Assembly (NCBI RefSeq): GCF_928392795.1
Contig: NZ_CAKMTJ010000001.1
Coordinates: 554,259 to 618,258, forward strand
From: Rothia nasimurium
Lineage (GTDB): Bacteria; Actinomycetota; Actinomycetes; Actinomycetales; Micrococcaceae
Direction: 5' to 3'
DNA length: 64,000 nt
Shown here: piece after piece, positions 18,407 to 27,674 of the stretch
Layout of the letters: the number at the start of each line of letters is the position of its first letter
How positions within the stretch are numbered: position 1 is the stretch's first letter
The notes under the pieces: generated by a model
The model's database searches: none
The model's input: only the letters and a program-made list of their open reading frames with translations
Told to the model about the DNA's origin: nothing
Position numbers and translations under genes: made by a program

Positions 18407-18443
18407 AGCACCGACTCACCACGTAAACTGGTGAGTCGGTGCT
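18407..18443 (+). terminator. Hairpin between rne and rplU
   Basis: AGCACCGACTCACCA (18407-18421) and TGGTGAGTCGGTGCT (18429-18443) form a 15-bp perfect stem with a 7-nt loop, followed by GTTT. It probably terminates rne transcripts before the rplU promoter. Confidence 0.8.
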
Positions 18444-18647
18444 GTTTCCACAAGCAAGCGTTAGCGTGGACTCAGCTAGGCATATTCCACACGGAATAAG
18501 GCCAAACCATCTCAAAACGATAGAACCTGAAACCGCCCGGTATCTACTGTGCAAACCGGGTCACCACCTTGCTGTTGAGCCCGAGTTCCTTTCAGGAAGA
18601 CCCGTTTTGAACCATTAAAATGACGTCAAGAAGAAGTGAGTTCCCAA

Positions 18648-18959
18648 GTGGCATACGCAATTGTCCGCGCTGGCGGCCGCCAGGAAAAGGTCTCAGTTGG
18701 AGACCTGGTTACCCTTGACCGCGTCGCTGGCGAGCCCGGTAGCACCATTGAGCTGCCCGTGCTGATGCTGGTTGACGGCGACAAGGTCACCGTTGATGCA
18801 AAGTCCCTGGCTTCAGCCAAGGTCACCGCAGAAAAGATTGAAGACCTCCGCGGTCCCAAGATCGTTATTCAGAAGTACAAGAACAAGACCGGTTACAAGA
18901 AGCGTCAGGGCTTCCGCGCCGAACTGACCACCGTTAAGATCACCGCGATCAACGCGTAA
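18648..18959 (+). CDS. rplU: 50S ribosomal protein L21
   Basis: An RNA-binding protein of the large ribosomal subunit. Homology begins at [19 protein letters not shown], so GTG 18648 is preferred (103 residues). An in-frame GTG at 18636 would add four residues and cannot be excluded. The C-terminal [20 protein letters not shown] is the conserved L21 rRNA-binding segment. It is followed by rpmA and obgE, the usual L21-L27-Obg cluster. The upstream region from 18444 presumably holds the promoter and the leader. Confidence 0.97.
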   Translation: MAYAIVRAGGRQEKVSVGDLVTLDRVAGEPGSTIELPVLMLVDGDKVTVDAKSLASAKVTAEKIEDLRGPKIVIQKYKNKTGYKKRQGFRAELTTVKITAINA

Positions 18960-19012
18960 GTTCAGCTTAGACTGGTTTTACCCCAACATTCTTTGACCTA
19001 AGGTAGGCATCA

Positions 19013-19270
19013 ATGGCACATAAGAAGGGCGCAAGCTCCACCCGTAACGGCCGTGACTCAAACCCCCAGTACCTCGGTGTTAAGCGCTACGGCGGCGAGA
19101 CCGTCAACGCAGGCGAAATCCTCGTTCGTCAGCGCGGCACCCACTTCCACCCCGGCAACAACGTTGGCCGCGGTGGCGACGACACCCTGTTCGCTCTGGC
19201 AGCAGGCAAGGTCGAATTCGGTACCCGCAAGGGCCGCAAGGTAGTCAACATCCTTGCAGCCGCTGAGTAA
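19013..19270 (+). CDS. rpmA: 50S ribosomal protein L27
   Basis: An 85-residue protein whose N-terminus reaches the peptidyl transferase centre. The sequence [20 protein letters not shown] is typical. The start is at once MAHKKG, with no N-terminal extension of the kind cleaved in Firmicutes. ATG 19013 follows a TAAGG site. It is 53 nt downstream of rplU and ends before a terminator. Confidence 0.98.
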   Translation: MAHKKGASSTRNGRDSNPQYLGVKRYGGETVNAGEILVRQRGTHFHPGNNVGRGGDDTLFALAAGKVEFGTRKGRKVVNILAAAE

Positions 19271-19294
19271 GGTCTAAACACCTCACCTCAGTAG

Positions 19295-19330
19295 AAGGGC
19301 GATTACGGGGCAACTCGTAGTCGCCCTTTT
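19295..19330 (+). terminator. Terminator after rpmA
   Basis: GGGCGATTACG (from 19297) pairs with CGTAGTCGCCC (from 19316), followed by TTTT. It separates the ribosomal protein genes from obgE. Confidence 0.9.
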
Positions 19331-19442
19331 GCGTACCTCACCTGCGCAAAGCCGCCCAAGGAGCGTCCGGCCACAGACCGGCACCGGGGCGACCCTGTAG
19401 ACTAGATAACCAAACCAAACTTTTTTGAAGGAGCTTGCACTC

Positions 19443-21050
19443 GTGGCAGAATTTGTAGATCGCGTGGTCCTACACGTAACCGGTGGGCACGGTGGGCACG
19501 GCTGTGTCTCGGTTCGCCGTGAGAAGTTTAAGCCCCTCGGCGGCCCCAACGGCGGTAACGGCGGCAAGGGTGGCGACGTCATCCTGCGCGTAGACGCCCA
19601 GACCACCACCCTGCTCGAATACCACCACAGCCCCCACCAGAGCGCCCCCAACGGCGACATCGGCCGCGGCGATATGTCGCACGGCTTCAACGGCCAAGAC
19701 CTGATTCTGCCTGTACCCCAGGGCACCGTGGTCAAGGACCGCGACGGCAACGTGCTGGCCGACCTGGTGCGCATTGGCGACGAGTTCGTTGCAGCTGAAG
19801 GCGGTATTGGCGGTAAGGGCAACGCTGCCCTGGCCTCCACCAAGCGCAAGGCCCCCGGTTTTGCCCTGCTCGGTATTCCCGGTTCAACCCGCGATATCGT
19901 CCTAGAACTCAAGTCCATTGCAGATATTGCCCTGGTGGGCTACCCCTCAGCCGGTAAGTCCTCCCTGATTGCCGCGATTTCTGCGGCCCGCCCCAAGATC
20001 GCTGACTACCCTTTCACCACCCTGATTCCCAACCTGGGTGTGGTGCAGGCGGGCGATACCCGCTACACCGTAGCGGATGTTCCCGGCCTGATTGAAGGTG
20101 CTTCCGAGGGTAAGGGCCTGGGCCACCGCTTCCTGCGCCACGTTGAGCGCTCAAGCGCCCTGGTGCACGTCATTGACTGCGCTACCCTAGAGCCCAACCG
20201 CGACCCCATCAGCGACTTCGACGTCATCCGCGGCGAGCTGGAAAACTACGAGGTTGATCCCACTGCCGGCGTCACCGTCCCCCTGAACGAACGCCCCCAG
20301 CTGATCGTGCTCAACAAGATCGACGTGCCCGAAGCCCGTGAGCTGGCTGAATTTGTGCGCCCCATGTTCGAAGAGCGTGGCTACCGAGTCTTTGAAATCT
20401 CTACCGCATCCCACGAGGGTCTCAAGCAGCTGACCTTTGCCATGGCAGAGCTGGTTGAGGCTGACCGCAAGGCCCGCAAGAAGAGCAAGAGCGCCCCGGC
20501 AGAGGATGTCGCCGTAGTCAAGCCCAAGGGCTTCCGCTCCAAGAAGCGCCAGGAATTCATCATCCGCAAGGAAGAGCGCAACCTGGAACCCCTCTTCCGC
20601 GTGATCGGTGAGAAGCCCGAGCGCTGGATTAAGCAGACCGACTTTAACAACGACGAAGCCGTGGGCTACCTGGCTGACCGCCTCAACCGCCTTGGTGTTG
20701 AAGATGAACTCTTCAAGGCAGGTGCTGTTGCGGGAGATGCCGTGGTGATCGGTGAAGAAGTGGACGCCGTGGTCTTTGACTGGGAGCCCACCATGGTCGG
20801 CGGTGCTGAGCTGCTCTCGTCCCCGCGTGGTACCGATGCCCGCCTGGAGGAGCTGATTCGCCCCACCCGTGCCCAGCGCAAGGCTGAGTTCCACGAGCGC
20901 ATGGACGCCAAGGCTGAGGCCCGTGCCGAACTTGAGGCTGAGCGTGTGGCAGGTATTTGGACCGAGTCTGTCGACGAGGCCCGCGCCGCTAAGGCCAAGG
21001 CAGCTAAGGCTGAAAAGCGGGCTGCCAAGCGCGCGGCAGAGGAAGAGTAA
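19443..21050 (+). CDS. obgE: Obg family GTPase
   Basis: A ribosome-associated GTPase needed for 50S assembly and stress control. The start is GTG 19443 ([15 protein letters not shown]), which has a GAAGGAG site 9 nt upstream; the upstream reading from 19425 lacks one. Domains: the glycine-rich Obg fold ([15 protein letters not shown]), the G domain from about residue 160 with GYPSAGKSS (G1, near 166), DVPGLIEGA (G3) and NKID (G4), and then an OCT domain near [21 protein letters not shown] basic, Lys/Ala-rich tail closes the 535-residue protein. Confidence 0.97.
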   Translation: MAEFVDRVVLHVTGGHGGHGCVSVRREKFKPLGGPNGGNGGKGGDVILRVDAQTTTLLEYHHSPHQSAPNGDIGRGDMSHGFNGQDLILPVPQGTVVKDRDGNVLADLVRIGDEFVAAEGGIGGKGNAALASTKRKAPGFALLGIPGSTRDIVLELKSIADIALVGYPSAGKSSLIAAISAARPKIADYPFTTLIPNLGVVQAGDTRYTVADVPGLIEGASEGKGLGHRFLRHVERSSALVHVIDCATLEPNRDPISDFDVIRGELENYEVDPTAGVTVPLNERPQLIVLNKIDVPEARELAEFVRPMFEERGYRVFEISTASHEGLKQLTFAMAELVEADRKARKKSKSAPAEDVAVVKPKGFRSKKRQEFIIRKEERNLEPLFRVIGEKPERWIKQTDFNNDEAVGYLADRLNRLGVEDELFKAGAVAGDAVVIGEEVDAVVFDWEPTMVGGAELLSSPRGTDARLEELIRPTRAQRKAEFHERMDAKAEARAELEAERVAGIWTESVDEARAAKAKAAKAEKRAAKRAAEEE

Positions 21051-21102
21051 GAGAGGCTAGGGCGGTTTTCTTCGCCCCGCTCTTATTTCACTATGTGTAA
21101 GG

Positions 21103-21133
21103 AGTCGCCCCGGGTAGTGTGCCCGGGGCGACT
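21103..21133. terminator. Hairpin between obgE and proB
   Basis: AGTCGCCCCGGG (21103-21114) and CCCGGGGCGACT (21122-21133) form a 12-bp perfect stem with a 7-nt loop. There is no T-run, so it may be a weak terminator or an RNA-stability structure. Confidence 0.65.
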
Positions 21134-21184
21134 CTGCTGTATATTCATAGAAGCTAAAGTTAACACTTTAAGGGAGCTAATCAA

Positions 21185-22375
21185 TTGGATTTGAAGGACG
21201 CCTTCCAGGCCAGCGCCGAGTCACGCGGCAAGCACCGCCGCAGCCCCATCATCGAACGCTCCGACATGCCACGGGCTAAGCGGATTGTGGTGAAGGTTGG
21301 CTCTTCGTCCCTGACCTCCATTGAGAACTCCCTGGACGAGCTGGCTATCGCCACTATCTCCGACGTGCTGGCTAAGAAGAAAAAAGAGCACCCCTCTATC
21401 GAGCTGGTCTTTGTGTCCTCGGGTGCTATCGCTGCTGGCCTGGCTCCGCTGGGTCTGTCGCGCCGTCCTAAAGATTTGGCAACCCAGCAGGCGGCGGCGT
21501 CCGTCGGCCAGTCCCTGCTGATGAGCCGCTACACCGATATCTTTACCCGCTACGGTGTGACCGTCTCCCAGGTGCTGCTGACAGCCGAAGACCTCATGGC
21601 CCGGGACCGCTACCAGAACGCCCACCGCCAGCTAGAGCGCCTGCTCGATTTGGGGGTCATGCCCATTATCAACGAGAACGATGCGGTAGCCACCCGCGAA
21701 ATCCGCTTCGGCGATAACGACCGTATCGCAGCCCTCGTGGCCCACACCGTCAAAGCCGACGCCCTGCTTCTACTCTCTGACGTGGATGCCCTCTATACCC
21801 GCCACCCCGACCAGGGCGGCGAGCGCGTGAGCAGCGTGCGTAACGAAGCTGACCTGGCTGGCCTGTCGATTGGGTCGGTGGGGTCTGCCGGTGTGGGCTC
21901 CGGTGGCATGGTGACGAAGGTGAAGGCTGCCCAGGTGGCGGCGGCGTCCGGAATTCCCGCCCTGGTGACGAGCGCGGCTCACGCCCGCGCCGCCTTTGCC
22001 GGTGAGGACGTCGGCACCTGGTTCTACGCCACCGGCGAGCGCCGCCCGGTGCAGACCCTCTGGCTGGAGCACCTGGCCGATATAGAGGGCTCAATTACCG
22101 TGGATGCGGGCGCTGCTGCTGCCCTGCGCCGCCGTCGTTCTTTGCTAGCAGCCGGTGTGCTGGGGGTTCAGGGCTCCTTTGAGGGCGGTAGCCCCGTGGC
22201 GATTGTTGACGAGGGTGGCGAAGTGCTGGCTCATGCCCTGAGTTCTTATACTGCCGGTGAGACCGCCCAGATGGTGGGTCTGCACACCGAGCAGATTCAG
22301 CGCACCATGGGGGAGACCTACGACGGTACGGTAGCGCACGCCGATAATATTGCGCTGGTGGCCCCCTCCCTGTAG
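21185..22375 (+). CDS. proB: Glutamate 5-kinase
   Basis: It catalyses the first step of proline synthesis, making glutamyl 5-phosphate. The kinase domain begins at RIVVKVGSSSLTS near residue 32 and contains INENDAVATREIRFGDNDRI. A C-terminal PUA domain follows (from about residue 300, SITVDAGAAAALRRRRSLL). The TTG start at 21185 has a GGAG site 8 nt upstream; ATG 21266 would remove 27 residues but has no ribosome binding site. The extra N-terminal segment is basic and probably unstructured. proA follows, separated by 95 nt. Confidence 0.95.
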   Translation: MDLKDAFQASAESRGKHRRSPIIERSDMPRAKRIVVKVGSSSLTSIENSLDELAIATISDVLAKKKKEHPSIELVFVSSGAIAAGLAPLGLSRRPKDLATQQAAASVGQSLLMSRYTDIFTRYGVTVSQVLLTAEDLMARDRYQNAHRQLERLLDLGVMPIINENDAVATREIRFGDNDRIAALVAHTVKADALLLLSDVDALYTRHPDQGGERVSSVRNEADLAGLSIGSVGSAGVGSGGMVTKVKAAQVAAASGIPALVTSAAHARAAFAGEDVGTWFYATGERRPVQTLWLEHLADIEGSITVDAGAAAALRRRRSLLAAGVLGVQGSFEGGSPVAIVDEGGEVLAHALSSYTAGETAQMVGLHTEQIQRTMGETYDGTVAHADNIALVAPSL

Positions 22376-22470
22376 TAATCACCGGCCCCCAGTAATACTG
22401 GGCCCTTGCGCGGGTGCGCCGGTAGGATAGTTTCAAGGTTGTTCAACCCCCTATACATAAGGAGATGCTC

Positions 22471-23754
22471 ATGGGCGAGCAGGTACACGTGAGTGACGAT
22501 GTGATGCGGCAGGTCACCGATATGGCGGTGGACGCCCGTATCGCCTCCCGCCGTCTGGCCAAGGCCGATACCCGCTGGAAGAACCGGGCTTTGCTGGCTG
22601 TTGCCGATTCACTCGAAAAGCATTCGGCGGTGATTATCGAGCAGAACGCCCAGGATCTTGAACGGGAGCGGGAAGCCGGTATGAGCGAGGCTATGCTGGA
22701 CCGCCTGCGTTTGACCGAGCACCGGGTGGTTGAACTTGCGGACGCCCTGCGTGAGCTGGTTGCCCTACCCGACCCGGTGGGGGAGCTGGTGCGCGGTTCA
22801 ACCCTGCCGAACGGCCTGCGGATGCAGCAGGTGCGGGTTCCCCTGGGCGTGGTGGGTGCTATCTATGAGGCCCGCCCCAACGTAACGGTTGATATCGCTG
22901 GTTTAGCTATTAAGGCCGGTAACGCGGTGATGCTGCGCGGCGGTTCAGCTGCTGCCAAGAGCAACCAGGTGATTGTTCGTATTATCCGTGATGCCCTGCA
23001 CGCTACGGGCCTGCCCATTGACTCGGTGCAGTCGGTGGACGAGTTTGGCCGTGAGGGCGCTGCTGCCCTGATGCTGGCTCGCGGTCACATTGATGTGCTG
23101 ATTCCGCGGGGTGGTCGCAGCCTGATTCAGTCGGTGGTGCAGAACGCTAAGGTGCCGGTGATTGAGACCGGTGAGGGCAACTGCCACATCTTCCTCGACG
23201 TCACCGCTGATCCGGCAAAGTCCGCTGAGATTCTGGTCAACGCTAAGACCCAGCGGCCCGGTACCTGCAATACCGTAGAAACCCTGCTCCTGGCCGAGGG
23301 CGCGAAAGCCGCCCCGGGCGTCCTTGCGGCCCTGGCTAAAGCGGGGGTAACCCTGCATGCGGACGCCGCCACCCGCGCTATCCTGCCCGAGGGCGTAGAC
23401 GCGGTAGAGGCAACCGAGGAGGACTGGGCCACCGAATACGGCTCCCTGGACCTAGCTGTTAAGACCGTGCCCGATGTGCGCGCCGCTATTGCCCACATCC
23501 GCGAATACTCCACCGGCCACTCCGAGGCGATTCTGACCAACGACATCGCCAACGCCGAGAAGTTTATTCGCGACGTTGACTCCGCGGCAGTGTACGTGAA
23601 CGCCTCGACCCGGTTTACGGACGGCGGCCAGTTCGGCCTGGGTGCGGAGGTTGGTATCTCGACCCAGAAACTGCACGCTCGCGGCCCCATGGGCCTAGAA
23701 CAGCTCACCACCACCAAGTGGATCGTGCGCGGCGACTGGCACAGCCGCGACTAA
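22471..23754 (+). CDS. proA: Glutamate-5-semialdehyde dehydrogenase
   Basis: It reduces glutamyl 5-phosphate with NADPH in the second step of proline synthesis. The start is ATG 22471 (MGEQVHVSDD), 6 nt after AAGGAG; the in-frame ATG at 22465 directly touches that site. The catalytic cysteine is in RPGTCNT near residue 266. The 427-residue length is normal. The motifs GVVGAIYEARPNVTVD and EVGISTQKLHARGPMGLEQL are typical of the family. Confidence 0.97.
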   Translation: MGEQVHVSDDVMRQVTDMAVDARIASRRLAKADTRWKNRALLAVADSLEKHSAVIIEQNAQDLEREREAGMSEAMLDRLRLTEHRVVELADALRELVALPDPVGELVRGSTLPNGLRMQQVRVPLGVVGAIYEARPNVTVDIAGLAIKAGNAVMLRGGSAAAKSNQVIVRIIRDALHATGLPIDSVQSVDEFGREGAAALMLARGHIDVLIPRGGRSLIQSVVQNAKVPVIETGEGNCHIFLDVTADPAKSAEILVNAKTQRPGTCNTVETLLLAEGAKAAPGVLAALAKAGVTLHADAATRAILPEGVDAVEATEEDWATEYGSLDLAVKTVPDVRAAIAHIREYSTGHSEAILTNDIANAEKFIRDVDSAAVYVNASTRFTDGGQFGLGAEVGISTQKLHARGPMGLEQLTTTKWIVRGDWHSRD

Positions 23755-23772
23755 AAGCAGAAAAATCGCACC

Positions 23773-23818
23773 TGCTACCGGGTAAAGTCCCGCTCATAGA
23801 GCGTGAAACCCGGTAGCA
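23773..23818. repeat. Inverted repeat after proA
   Basis: GCTACCGGGT (23773-23782) and ACCCGGTAGC (23809-23818) are 10-bp perfect arms with a 26-nt spacer, in the gap before the small membrane protein gene. It may act as a terminator, but there is no T-run. Confidence 0.5.
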
Positions 23819-23888
23819 TGGTAATAAACCCATACTTTGACCGCACTGGCGCGGCCACACACCGCCCAGCCTCGAAAGGTACACACAC

Positions 23889-24137
23889 ATGTTTTCATCT
23901 GTACTTGCATCAGGCGCCACCGTACTTGCCTCAGAAGAAGGTAGCCACCAGCTCGAACTGCTCGGTATGCCCACCTACTGGTTCGCCATCATCGGCTTCA
24001 TCTTCTTCGGCCTGCTCTTCCTGATTACCATCTCATTCTCAGGCCGCGGCGTTGTACGCCCCGACCACGCAGCAGACCACCTCTCCCACGAAGAGACCGA
24101 GGCCCTGCGCGACTACCAGAGCAAGCACAAGCGCTAA
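23889..24137 (+). CDS. Small single-span membrane protein
   Basis: An 82-residue protein with one clear transmembrane helix near residues 29-48 (YWFAIIGFIFFGLLFLITIS) and a short polar cytoplasmic tail ending QSKHKR. A small membrane protein of this kind lies between proA and nadD in several actinobacteria. Its function is unknown. ATG 23889 follows AAAGGT. It is probably in the same transcription unit as nadD, separated from it by a GC-rich hairpin region. Confidence 0.8.
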   Translation: MFSSVLASGATVLASEEGSHQLELLGMPTYWFAIIGFIFFGLLFLITISFSGRGVVRPDHAADHLSHEETEALRDYQSKHKR

Positions 24138-24153
24138 ACTTTTCTCCACCACA

Positions 24154-24209
24154 CTTCGGCGCGGTGCCCGCACCACCCCGGTAACCGGGGGAGCGGGCCC
24201 GCGCCGAAG
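24154..24209. repeat. GC-rich hairpin between the small membrane protein gene and nadD
   Basis: CTTCGGCGCGG (from 24154) pairs with the GCGCCGAAG end (24201-24209), with inner arms GCCCGC/GCGGGC and CCCCGG/CCGGGG. It is a near-continuous stem without a T-run. Confidence 0.65.
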
Positions 24210-24238
24210 CCGTACATACAGAAGCGAGCAGGAGACCC

Positions 24239-24934
24239 GTGATTCGTCCCGCCCATGAAATCCGACGTGAGCTCGGTATCCCCGAACCCGACCCCGCCAC
24301 CACCCGCGTGGGGGTCATGGGTGGCACCTTCGACCCCATCCACCACGGGCACCTGGTTGCGGCCAGCGAAGTCGCTGCCGTGCTCAGCCTCGACGAAGTA
24401 ATTTTCGTGCCCACCGGCAACCCCTGGCAGAAGGCCAACAAACAGGTCACCGCCCCCGAACACCGCTACCTGATGACGGTGATTGCCACCGCTTCCAACC
24501 CCCGCTTCACCGTGAGCCGGGTCGACATTGACCGCCAGGGCCCCACCTTCACCATCGACACCCTCACCGACCTGCGAGCCGAGCGCCCCAACGACGAGCT
24601 CTTCTTCATTACCGGTGCCGACGCCATGAGCCAAATTACCACCTGGAAAGACGCCCACAAGATGTGGGATCTCGCCACCTTCGTGGCGGTCACCCGCCCC
24701 GGCCACGAACTAACCGTGCCCGAAGAAGCGCAGGGGCGCGTCCGCGTCATTGAGATTCCGGCCATGGCGATCTCATCGACCGACATCCGCGACCGGGCCC
24801 GCAACGACCTGCCTGTCTGGTACCTGGTGCCCGACGGGGTAGTGCAGTACATCAATAAATACAGCCTCTACACCGGCGACGAAACAGGCGCCCCGGGCGG
24901 CGGCTACGTAGCTGGCCTGCCCCGGCTGAAATAA
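24239..24934 (+). CDS. nadD: Nicotinate-nucleotide adenylyltransferase
   Basis: It converts nicotinate mononucleotide and ATP to deamido-NAD. The nucleotidyltransferase motif [12 protein letters not shown] is at residues 28-39 and the C-terminal ISSTDIRDR motif is present. The GTG start at 24239 follows GGAG. A ~22-residue N-terminal addition precedes the conserved VGVMGGT, as seen in other Micrococcales. It is followed by an acidic membrane-anchored protein and rsfS, the usual actinobacterial order. Confidence 0.96.
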   Translation: MIRPAHEIRRELGIPEPDPATTRVGVMGGTFDPIHHGHLVAASEVAAVLSLDEVIFVPTGNPWQKANKQVTAPEHRYLMTVIATASNPRFTVSRVDIDRQGPTFTIDTLTDLRAERPNDELFFITGADAMSQITTWKDAHKMWDLATFVAVTRPGHELTVPEEAQGRVRVIEIPAMAISSTDIRDRARNDLPVWYLVPDGVVQYINKYSLYTGDETGAPGGGYVAGLPRLK

Positions 24935-25026
24935 AACCAAAGACCACCTCAGCTAAGAACCTTCACCACCTGTCTGGCTTGGTAGCATTAACCACAAGAA
25001 CCAGGCATCCCACTCAAGGAAACACT

Positions 25027-26178
25027 GTGAGCACACGACCCGATCAGGCCACGGACGGCCAGAACGACGAGACACCCGCCTACCTCACCGAAAGTTACAC
25101 CACTGAGGACGGGCTAGAAATCCCGCCCCCGACCCGCCCCATGGGCCCGCGCCGTCTGAGCCGCTACTACGAAGAGGTCGCTGAATACCTGCGCGCCCTG
25201 CAGCGGGGGGACGAAGAGCTGCCCGAGGTGCCCATGTTTATGGGGGCCATCGAGGGTGTAGAGGTAGAGCAGGACGCCGCCCGCTCCCTGGTTGACCTGT
25301 CGCAGATGGGCAGCATCAGCACCGGTGAGGGCGAGAAACTCGACGTAGATTTCGATAACACCCGCGCCACCGTGGTTGAAGACCCCCTGGCCCACATTGA
25401 CCAGCAGGTTCTCGGTGCTGACTACTCTGAGCCGGCTGAAGCTACCGAGCAGGTAGACTTCGCCGCTGCCGCCGGCGAAATCACCGGTGAAAGTGACTTC
25501 GTGAGCGTTGGCGAGCTACAGGTAGAGGAGCCTGAGGCTGAGGAACCCGTCGTCACCACAAACCCTGAGGCAATTGCCGCTATCATCGCCCGCGCCCAGG
25601 CTAAGGACGATGAATATAGGGCGACCCACCCCGAAGAAGAAGCCCAAGCGGAGCTAGCCGAAGACACCCAGGGCGGGCCCGTCACCGAACTCTTCACCGC
25701 CGGCCAGCATACCCCGGACCTGCCCGCGCCCGTCCGCGCGGTTGACGCCCAGGGTCTTGACCTCACCGAAATCGACAGTGCCGATGTGACTGACCCAGCC
25801 GCCAGCACCCTAGCCAGTGACAGCACCGGTGCGGTAGACTCTGATAGTTCTGAAGAAACTGCCGAGGCACCCGAAGGGTACACCTACGAGCCGCAGGCAG
25901 AAGAGGACGAAGAGACCACCGAGTCTGCACCTGAGACCCCGGCGGCGGCTCCCGGCCCCGACCAGGAAGAAGATGCTCAGCGCTTTAACTTCGCAGGCAC
26001 CGTCAAACAGACGGACGAAGCCCCCTCCGGCGACCTTGCCGAAGTGGAACAAGAAGCAGCAGCAACCTACAGCCCAGAAACATCAGAGGGGCGATCCGCC
26101 GGCGCAATCGTAGCCGTCGTGGGCCTCCTGCTTCTCGTGCTTGTACTGGCCACCGTGTGGTTCCTTTTCTTCAGTTAA
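25027..26178 (+). CDS. Acidic membrane-anchored protein of unknown function
   Basis: The GTG start at 25027 follows AAGGAAA and gives 383 residues; the reading from 24979 has no site. Most of the chain is highly acidic, low in complexity and probably disordered (many Glu/Asp/Ala/Pro runs). It ends in a single transmembrane helix (AIVAVVGLLLLVLVLATVWF) with almost no tail, so the acidic part is probably cytoplasmic. A short segment near residue 38, RRLSRYYEEVAEYLRALQRG, is the most structured-looking part. Its position between nadD and rsfS is conserved in Micrococcales; its role is unknown. Confidence 0.8.
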   Translation: MSTRPDQATDGQNDETPAYLTESYTTEDGLEIPPPTRPMGPRRLSRYYEEVAEYLRALQRGDEELPEVPMFMGAIEGVEVEQDAARSLVDLSQMGSISTGEGEKLDVDFDNTRATVVEDPLAHIDQQVLGADYSEPAEATEQVDFAAAAGEITGESDFVSVGELQVEEPEAEEPVVTTNPEAIAAIIARAQAKDDEYRATHPEEEAQAELAEDTQGGPVTELFTAGQHTPDLPAPVRAVDAQGLDLTEIDSADVTDPAASTLASDSTGAVDSDSSEETAEAPEGYTYEPQAEEDEETTESAPETPAAAPGPDQEEDAQRFNFAGTVKQTDEAPSGDLAEVEQEAAATYSPETSEGRSAGAIVAVVGLLLLVLVLATVWFLFFS

Positions 26179-26237
26179 AGATTTAGTTGAATGAGACCCC
26201 AAAAGGTTTGGGGAATGATTTGCTCGGAAAGGGCGAA

Positions 26238-26690
26238 ATGACTGCAGCTGCAGAGTCTATTGAAGCGTTGAAGGTAGCCGCACGCGCGGCCGACGACATG
26301 CAGGGAACCAACCTGCTGGCCGTCGACGCTTCTGACATTATGGGTTTGATTGACGGCTTCCTTGTCGTCTCAGCCCACAACGAACGCCTGGTCAACGCGA
26401 TTGTTGACGAGGTTGAAGATAAGCTCCGTGAAGAACTGGGCCTCAAGCCCCTGCGCCGCGAAGGCCGTGCTGAGGGCCGCTGGGTACTCCTGGACTTCGG
26501 CGACATCGTAGTGCACGTACAGCACGAAGAAGACCGCGCCTTCTACGCCCTCGACCGCCTCTGGGGCGATGCCCCCCGCATCGACCTGGGCCTAGACAGC
26601 GAAGCCGGTGACGTCGACACCGAAGGCGCCGAAGCTGACTTCGAGATCATCACTCCCGAAGCGGACCTGATGAACCAGCGCGAAGATTAG
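26238..26690 (+). CDS. rsfS: Ribosomal silencing factor RsfS
   Basis: It binds L14 of the 50S subunit and prevents subunit joining when nutrients are short (family knowledge). The start is ATG 26238 (MTAAAESIEALKVAARAADD) with GGAAAGGG upstream, giving 150 residues. The conserved core LLAVDASDIMGLIDGFLVVSA and GRWVLLDFGDIVVHVQHEE is clear. The C-terminal 30 residues are acidic and not conserved. A strong terminator follows. Confidence 0.95.
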   Translation: MTAAAESIEALKVAARAADDMQGTNLLAVDASDIMGLIDGFLVVSAHNERLVNAIVDEVEDKLREELGLKPLRREGRAEGRWVLLDFGDIVVHVQHEEDRAFYALDRLWGDAPRIDLGLDSEAGDVDTEGAEADFEIITPEADLMNQRED

Positions 26691-26701
26691 ATTCTTCTGT
26701 G

Positions 26702-26757
26702 AGGACGCCCCACCCGCCTTCCCGATATCGGGGGAGTAGGGTGGGGCGTCCTTTTGT
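26702..26757 (+). terminator. Terminator after rsfS, built on GGACGC arms
   Basis: AGGACGCCCCACCC (26702-26715) and GGGTGGGGCGTCCT (26739-26752) are perfect 14-bp arms followed by TTTT. The spacer contains CCCGATATCGGG, itself a palindrome. Confidence 0.93.
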
Positions 26758-26890
26758 GGACAGGGGTTGAACTGCCCATGAATATTGTGTGATGCAGTTC
26801 ATAGGTGCTGGTGGGGTCTCGATTTGCATGAGCCCTTGTGGGTGCCATAAGATAGAACAGTCGCCGCGAGAGCGGCGGATAAATGAATAA

Positions 26891-26963
26891 GGGGCTATGG
26901 CGCAGTTGGTAGCGCGTCTGCATGGCATGCAGAAGGTCAGGGGTTCGAATCCCCTTAGCTCCA
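26891..26963 (+). tRNA. tRNA-Ala (GGC), copy 1
   Basis: A complete cloverleaf can be drawn: acceptor GGGGCTA with TAGCTCC, anticodon stem TCTGC/GCAGA around the loop ATGGCAT (anticodon GGC), and a TTCGAAT T-loop. The 3' CCA is not encoded. Copy 2 starts after a single nucleotide. Confidence 0.97.
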
Positions 26964-26964
26964 C

Positions 26965-27037
26965 GGGGGTATGGCGCAGTTGGTAGCGCGTCTGCATGGC
27001 ATGCAGAAGGTCAGGGGTTCGAATCCCCTTACCTCCA
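26965..27037 (+). tRNA. tRNA-Ala (GGC), copy 2
   Basis: It is identical to copy 1 except for a compensated change in the acceptor stem: GGGGGTA pairs with TACCTCC. The bases CCA follow directly at 27038-27040. A terminator follows within a few bases. Confidence 0.97.
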
Positions 27038-27042
27038 CCATC

Positions 27043-27084
27043 AAGACCGTTCCTGTGAAAGTTTCACAGGGGCGGTCTTTTTTG
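27043..27084 (+). terminator. Terminator after the tRNA pair
   Basis: AAGACCGTTCCTGTGAAA pairs with TTTCACAGGGGCGGTCTT and is followed by TTTT. It ends the two-tRNA transcript. Confidence 0.93.
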
Positions 27085-27157
27085 CTTAAGGGTAGAACTA
27101 GGGTGGGCGCTCGGGTTGAGGGTGGGTGGTGATAGGGAGGATGTTTTAAGTCATAGA

Positions 27158-27197
27158 AACTATTGACTTTCGATAGGTGGCTATTGATAATCGATAC
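27158..27197 (+). promoter_or_regulatory. Promoter with two operator-like repeats for DUF2975-XRE
   Basis: TTGACT (27163-27168), a 17-nt spacer and GATAAT (27186-27191) form a good sigma-70-type promoter. Its expected start point coincides with ATG 27198, which implies a leaderless mRNA. Two related, near-palindromic copies, CTATTGACTTTCGATAG and CTATTGATAATCGATAC, cover the -35 and -10 elements, as expected for repression by the downstream XRE protein. Confidence 0.75.
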
Positions 27198-27674
27198 ATG
27201 GATACATTTGCACGGCGAATCCTCATCGCCACACTCACCCTATTCATCGTCGTCCTCTTCCTCGGCCAGCTCCTTGTGCCCATCGCAGCCAATGAATCAG
27301 CCGAGGTCCACCCCGAGGTGCTCCACCTTGTAACCCCCTACTCAACCCTAGGAATAGCCTCCCTGCTCTGCTTTCAGCTAGCTGCCGTCCTGCTGTGCAA
27401 GCTACTGGGAAAGAGCGCCACACCCGGCTTCTGGAATGGCGTCACCCGGGCTCTTATTCAGGCGGTGGGGGCGCTCTGCGTCCTGGGCTTTGTTATCCCT
27501 GCTGGGGTGGCGATACACTTGTGTGTCACGATGAATGCCGGCGGCGTGCTCATTCTGCTTGGCCTAGTGATGTCAATTCTGGCCGCAATCGGGTTTATTT
27601 GCGTCACCTGTTTAGCGGTCCGCACCTATGATAAGGCCCGCACCGAGCATGAAGAATTGGAGGCCGTCATTTGA
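27198..27674 (+). CDS. DUF2975 membrane protein
   Basis: I choose ATG 27198 (MDTFARRILIATL), which sits at the predicted transcription start, over GTG 27177, which would lie inside the promoter. The 158-residue product has four hydrophobic segments, beginning ILIATLTLFIVVLFLGQLLV and ending ILAAIGFICVTCLAV, and a charged C-terminus. Proteins of the DUF2975 family are often paired with a small YozG-type XRE regulator, as here; the coding regions overlap at TTGA. The cellular role is unknown. Confidence 0.85.
   Translation: MDTFARRILIATLTLFIVVLFLGQLLVPIAANESAEVHPEVLHLVTPYSTLGIASLLCFQLAAVLLCKLLGKSATPGFWNGVTRALIQAVGALCVLGFVIPAGVAIHLCVTMNAGGVLILLGLVMSILAAIGFICVTCLAVRTYDKARTEHEELEAVI

Noticed and set aside
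20187..20894. 235-codon open frame antisense to obgE
   Set aside because: It is a shadow frame over the G and OCT domains of Obg.
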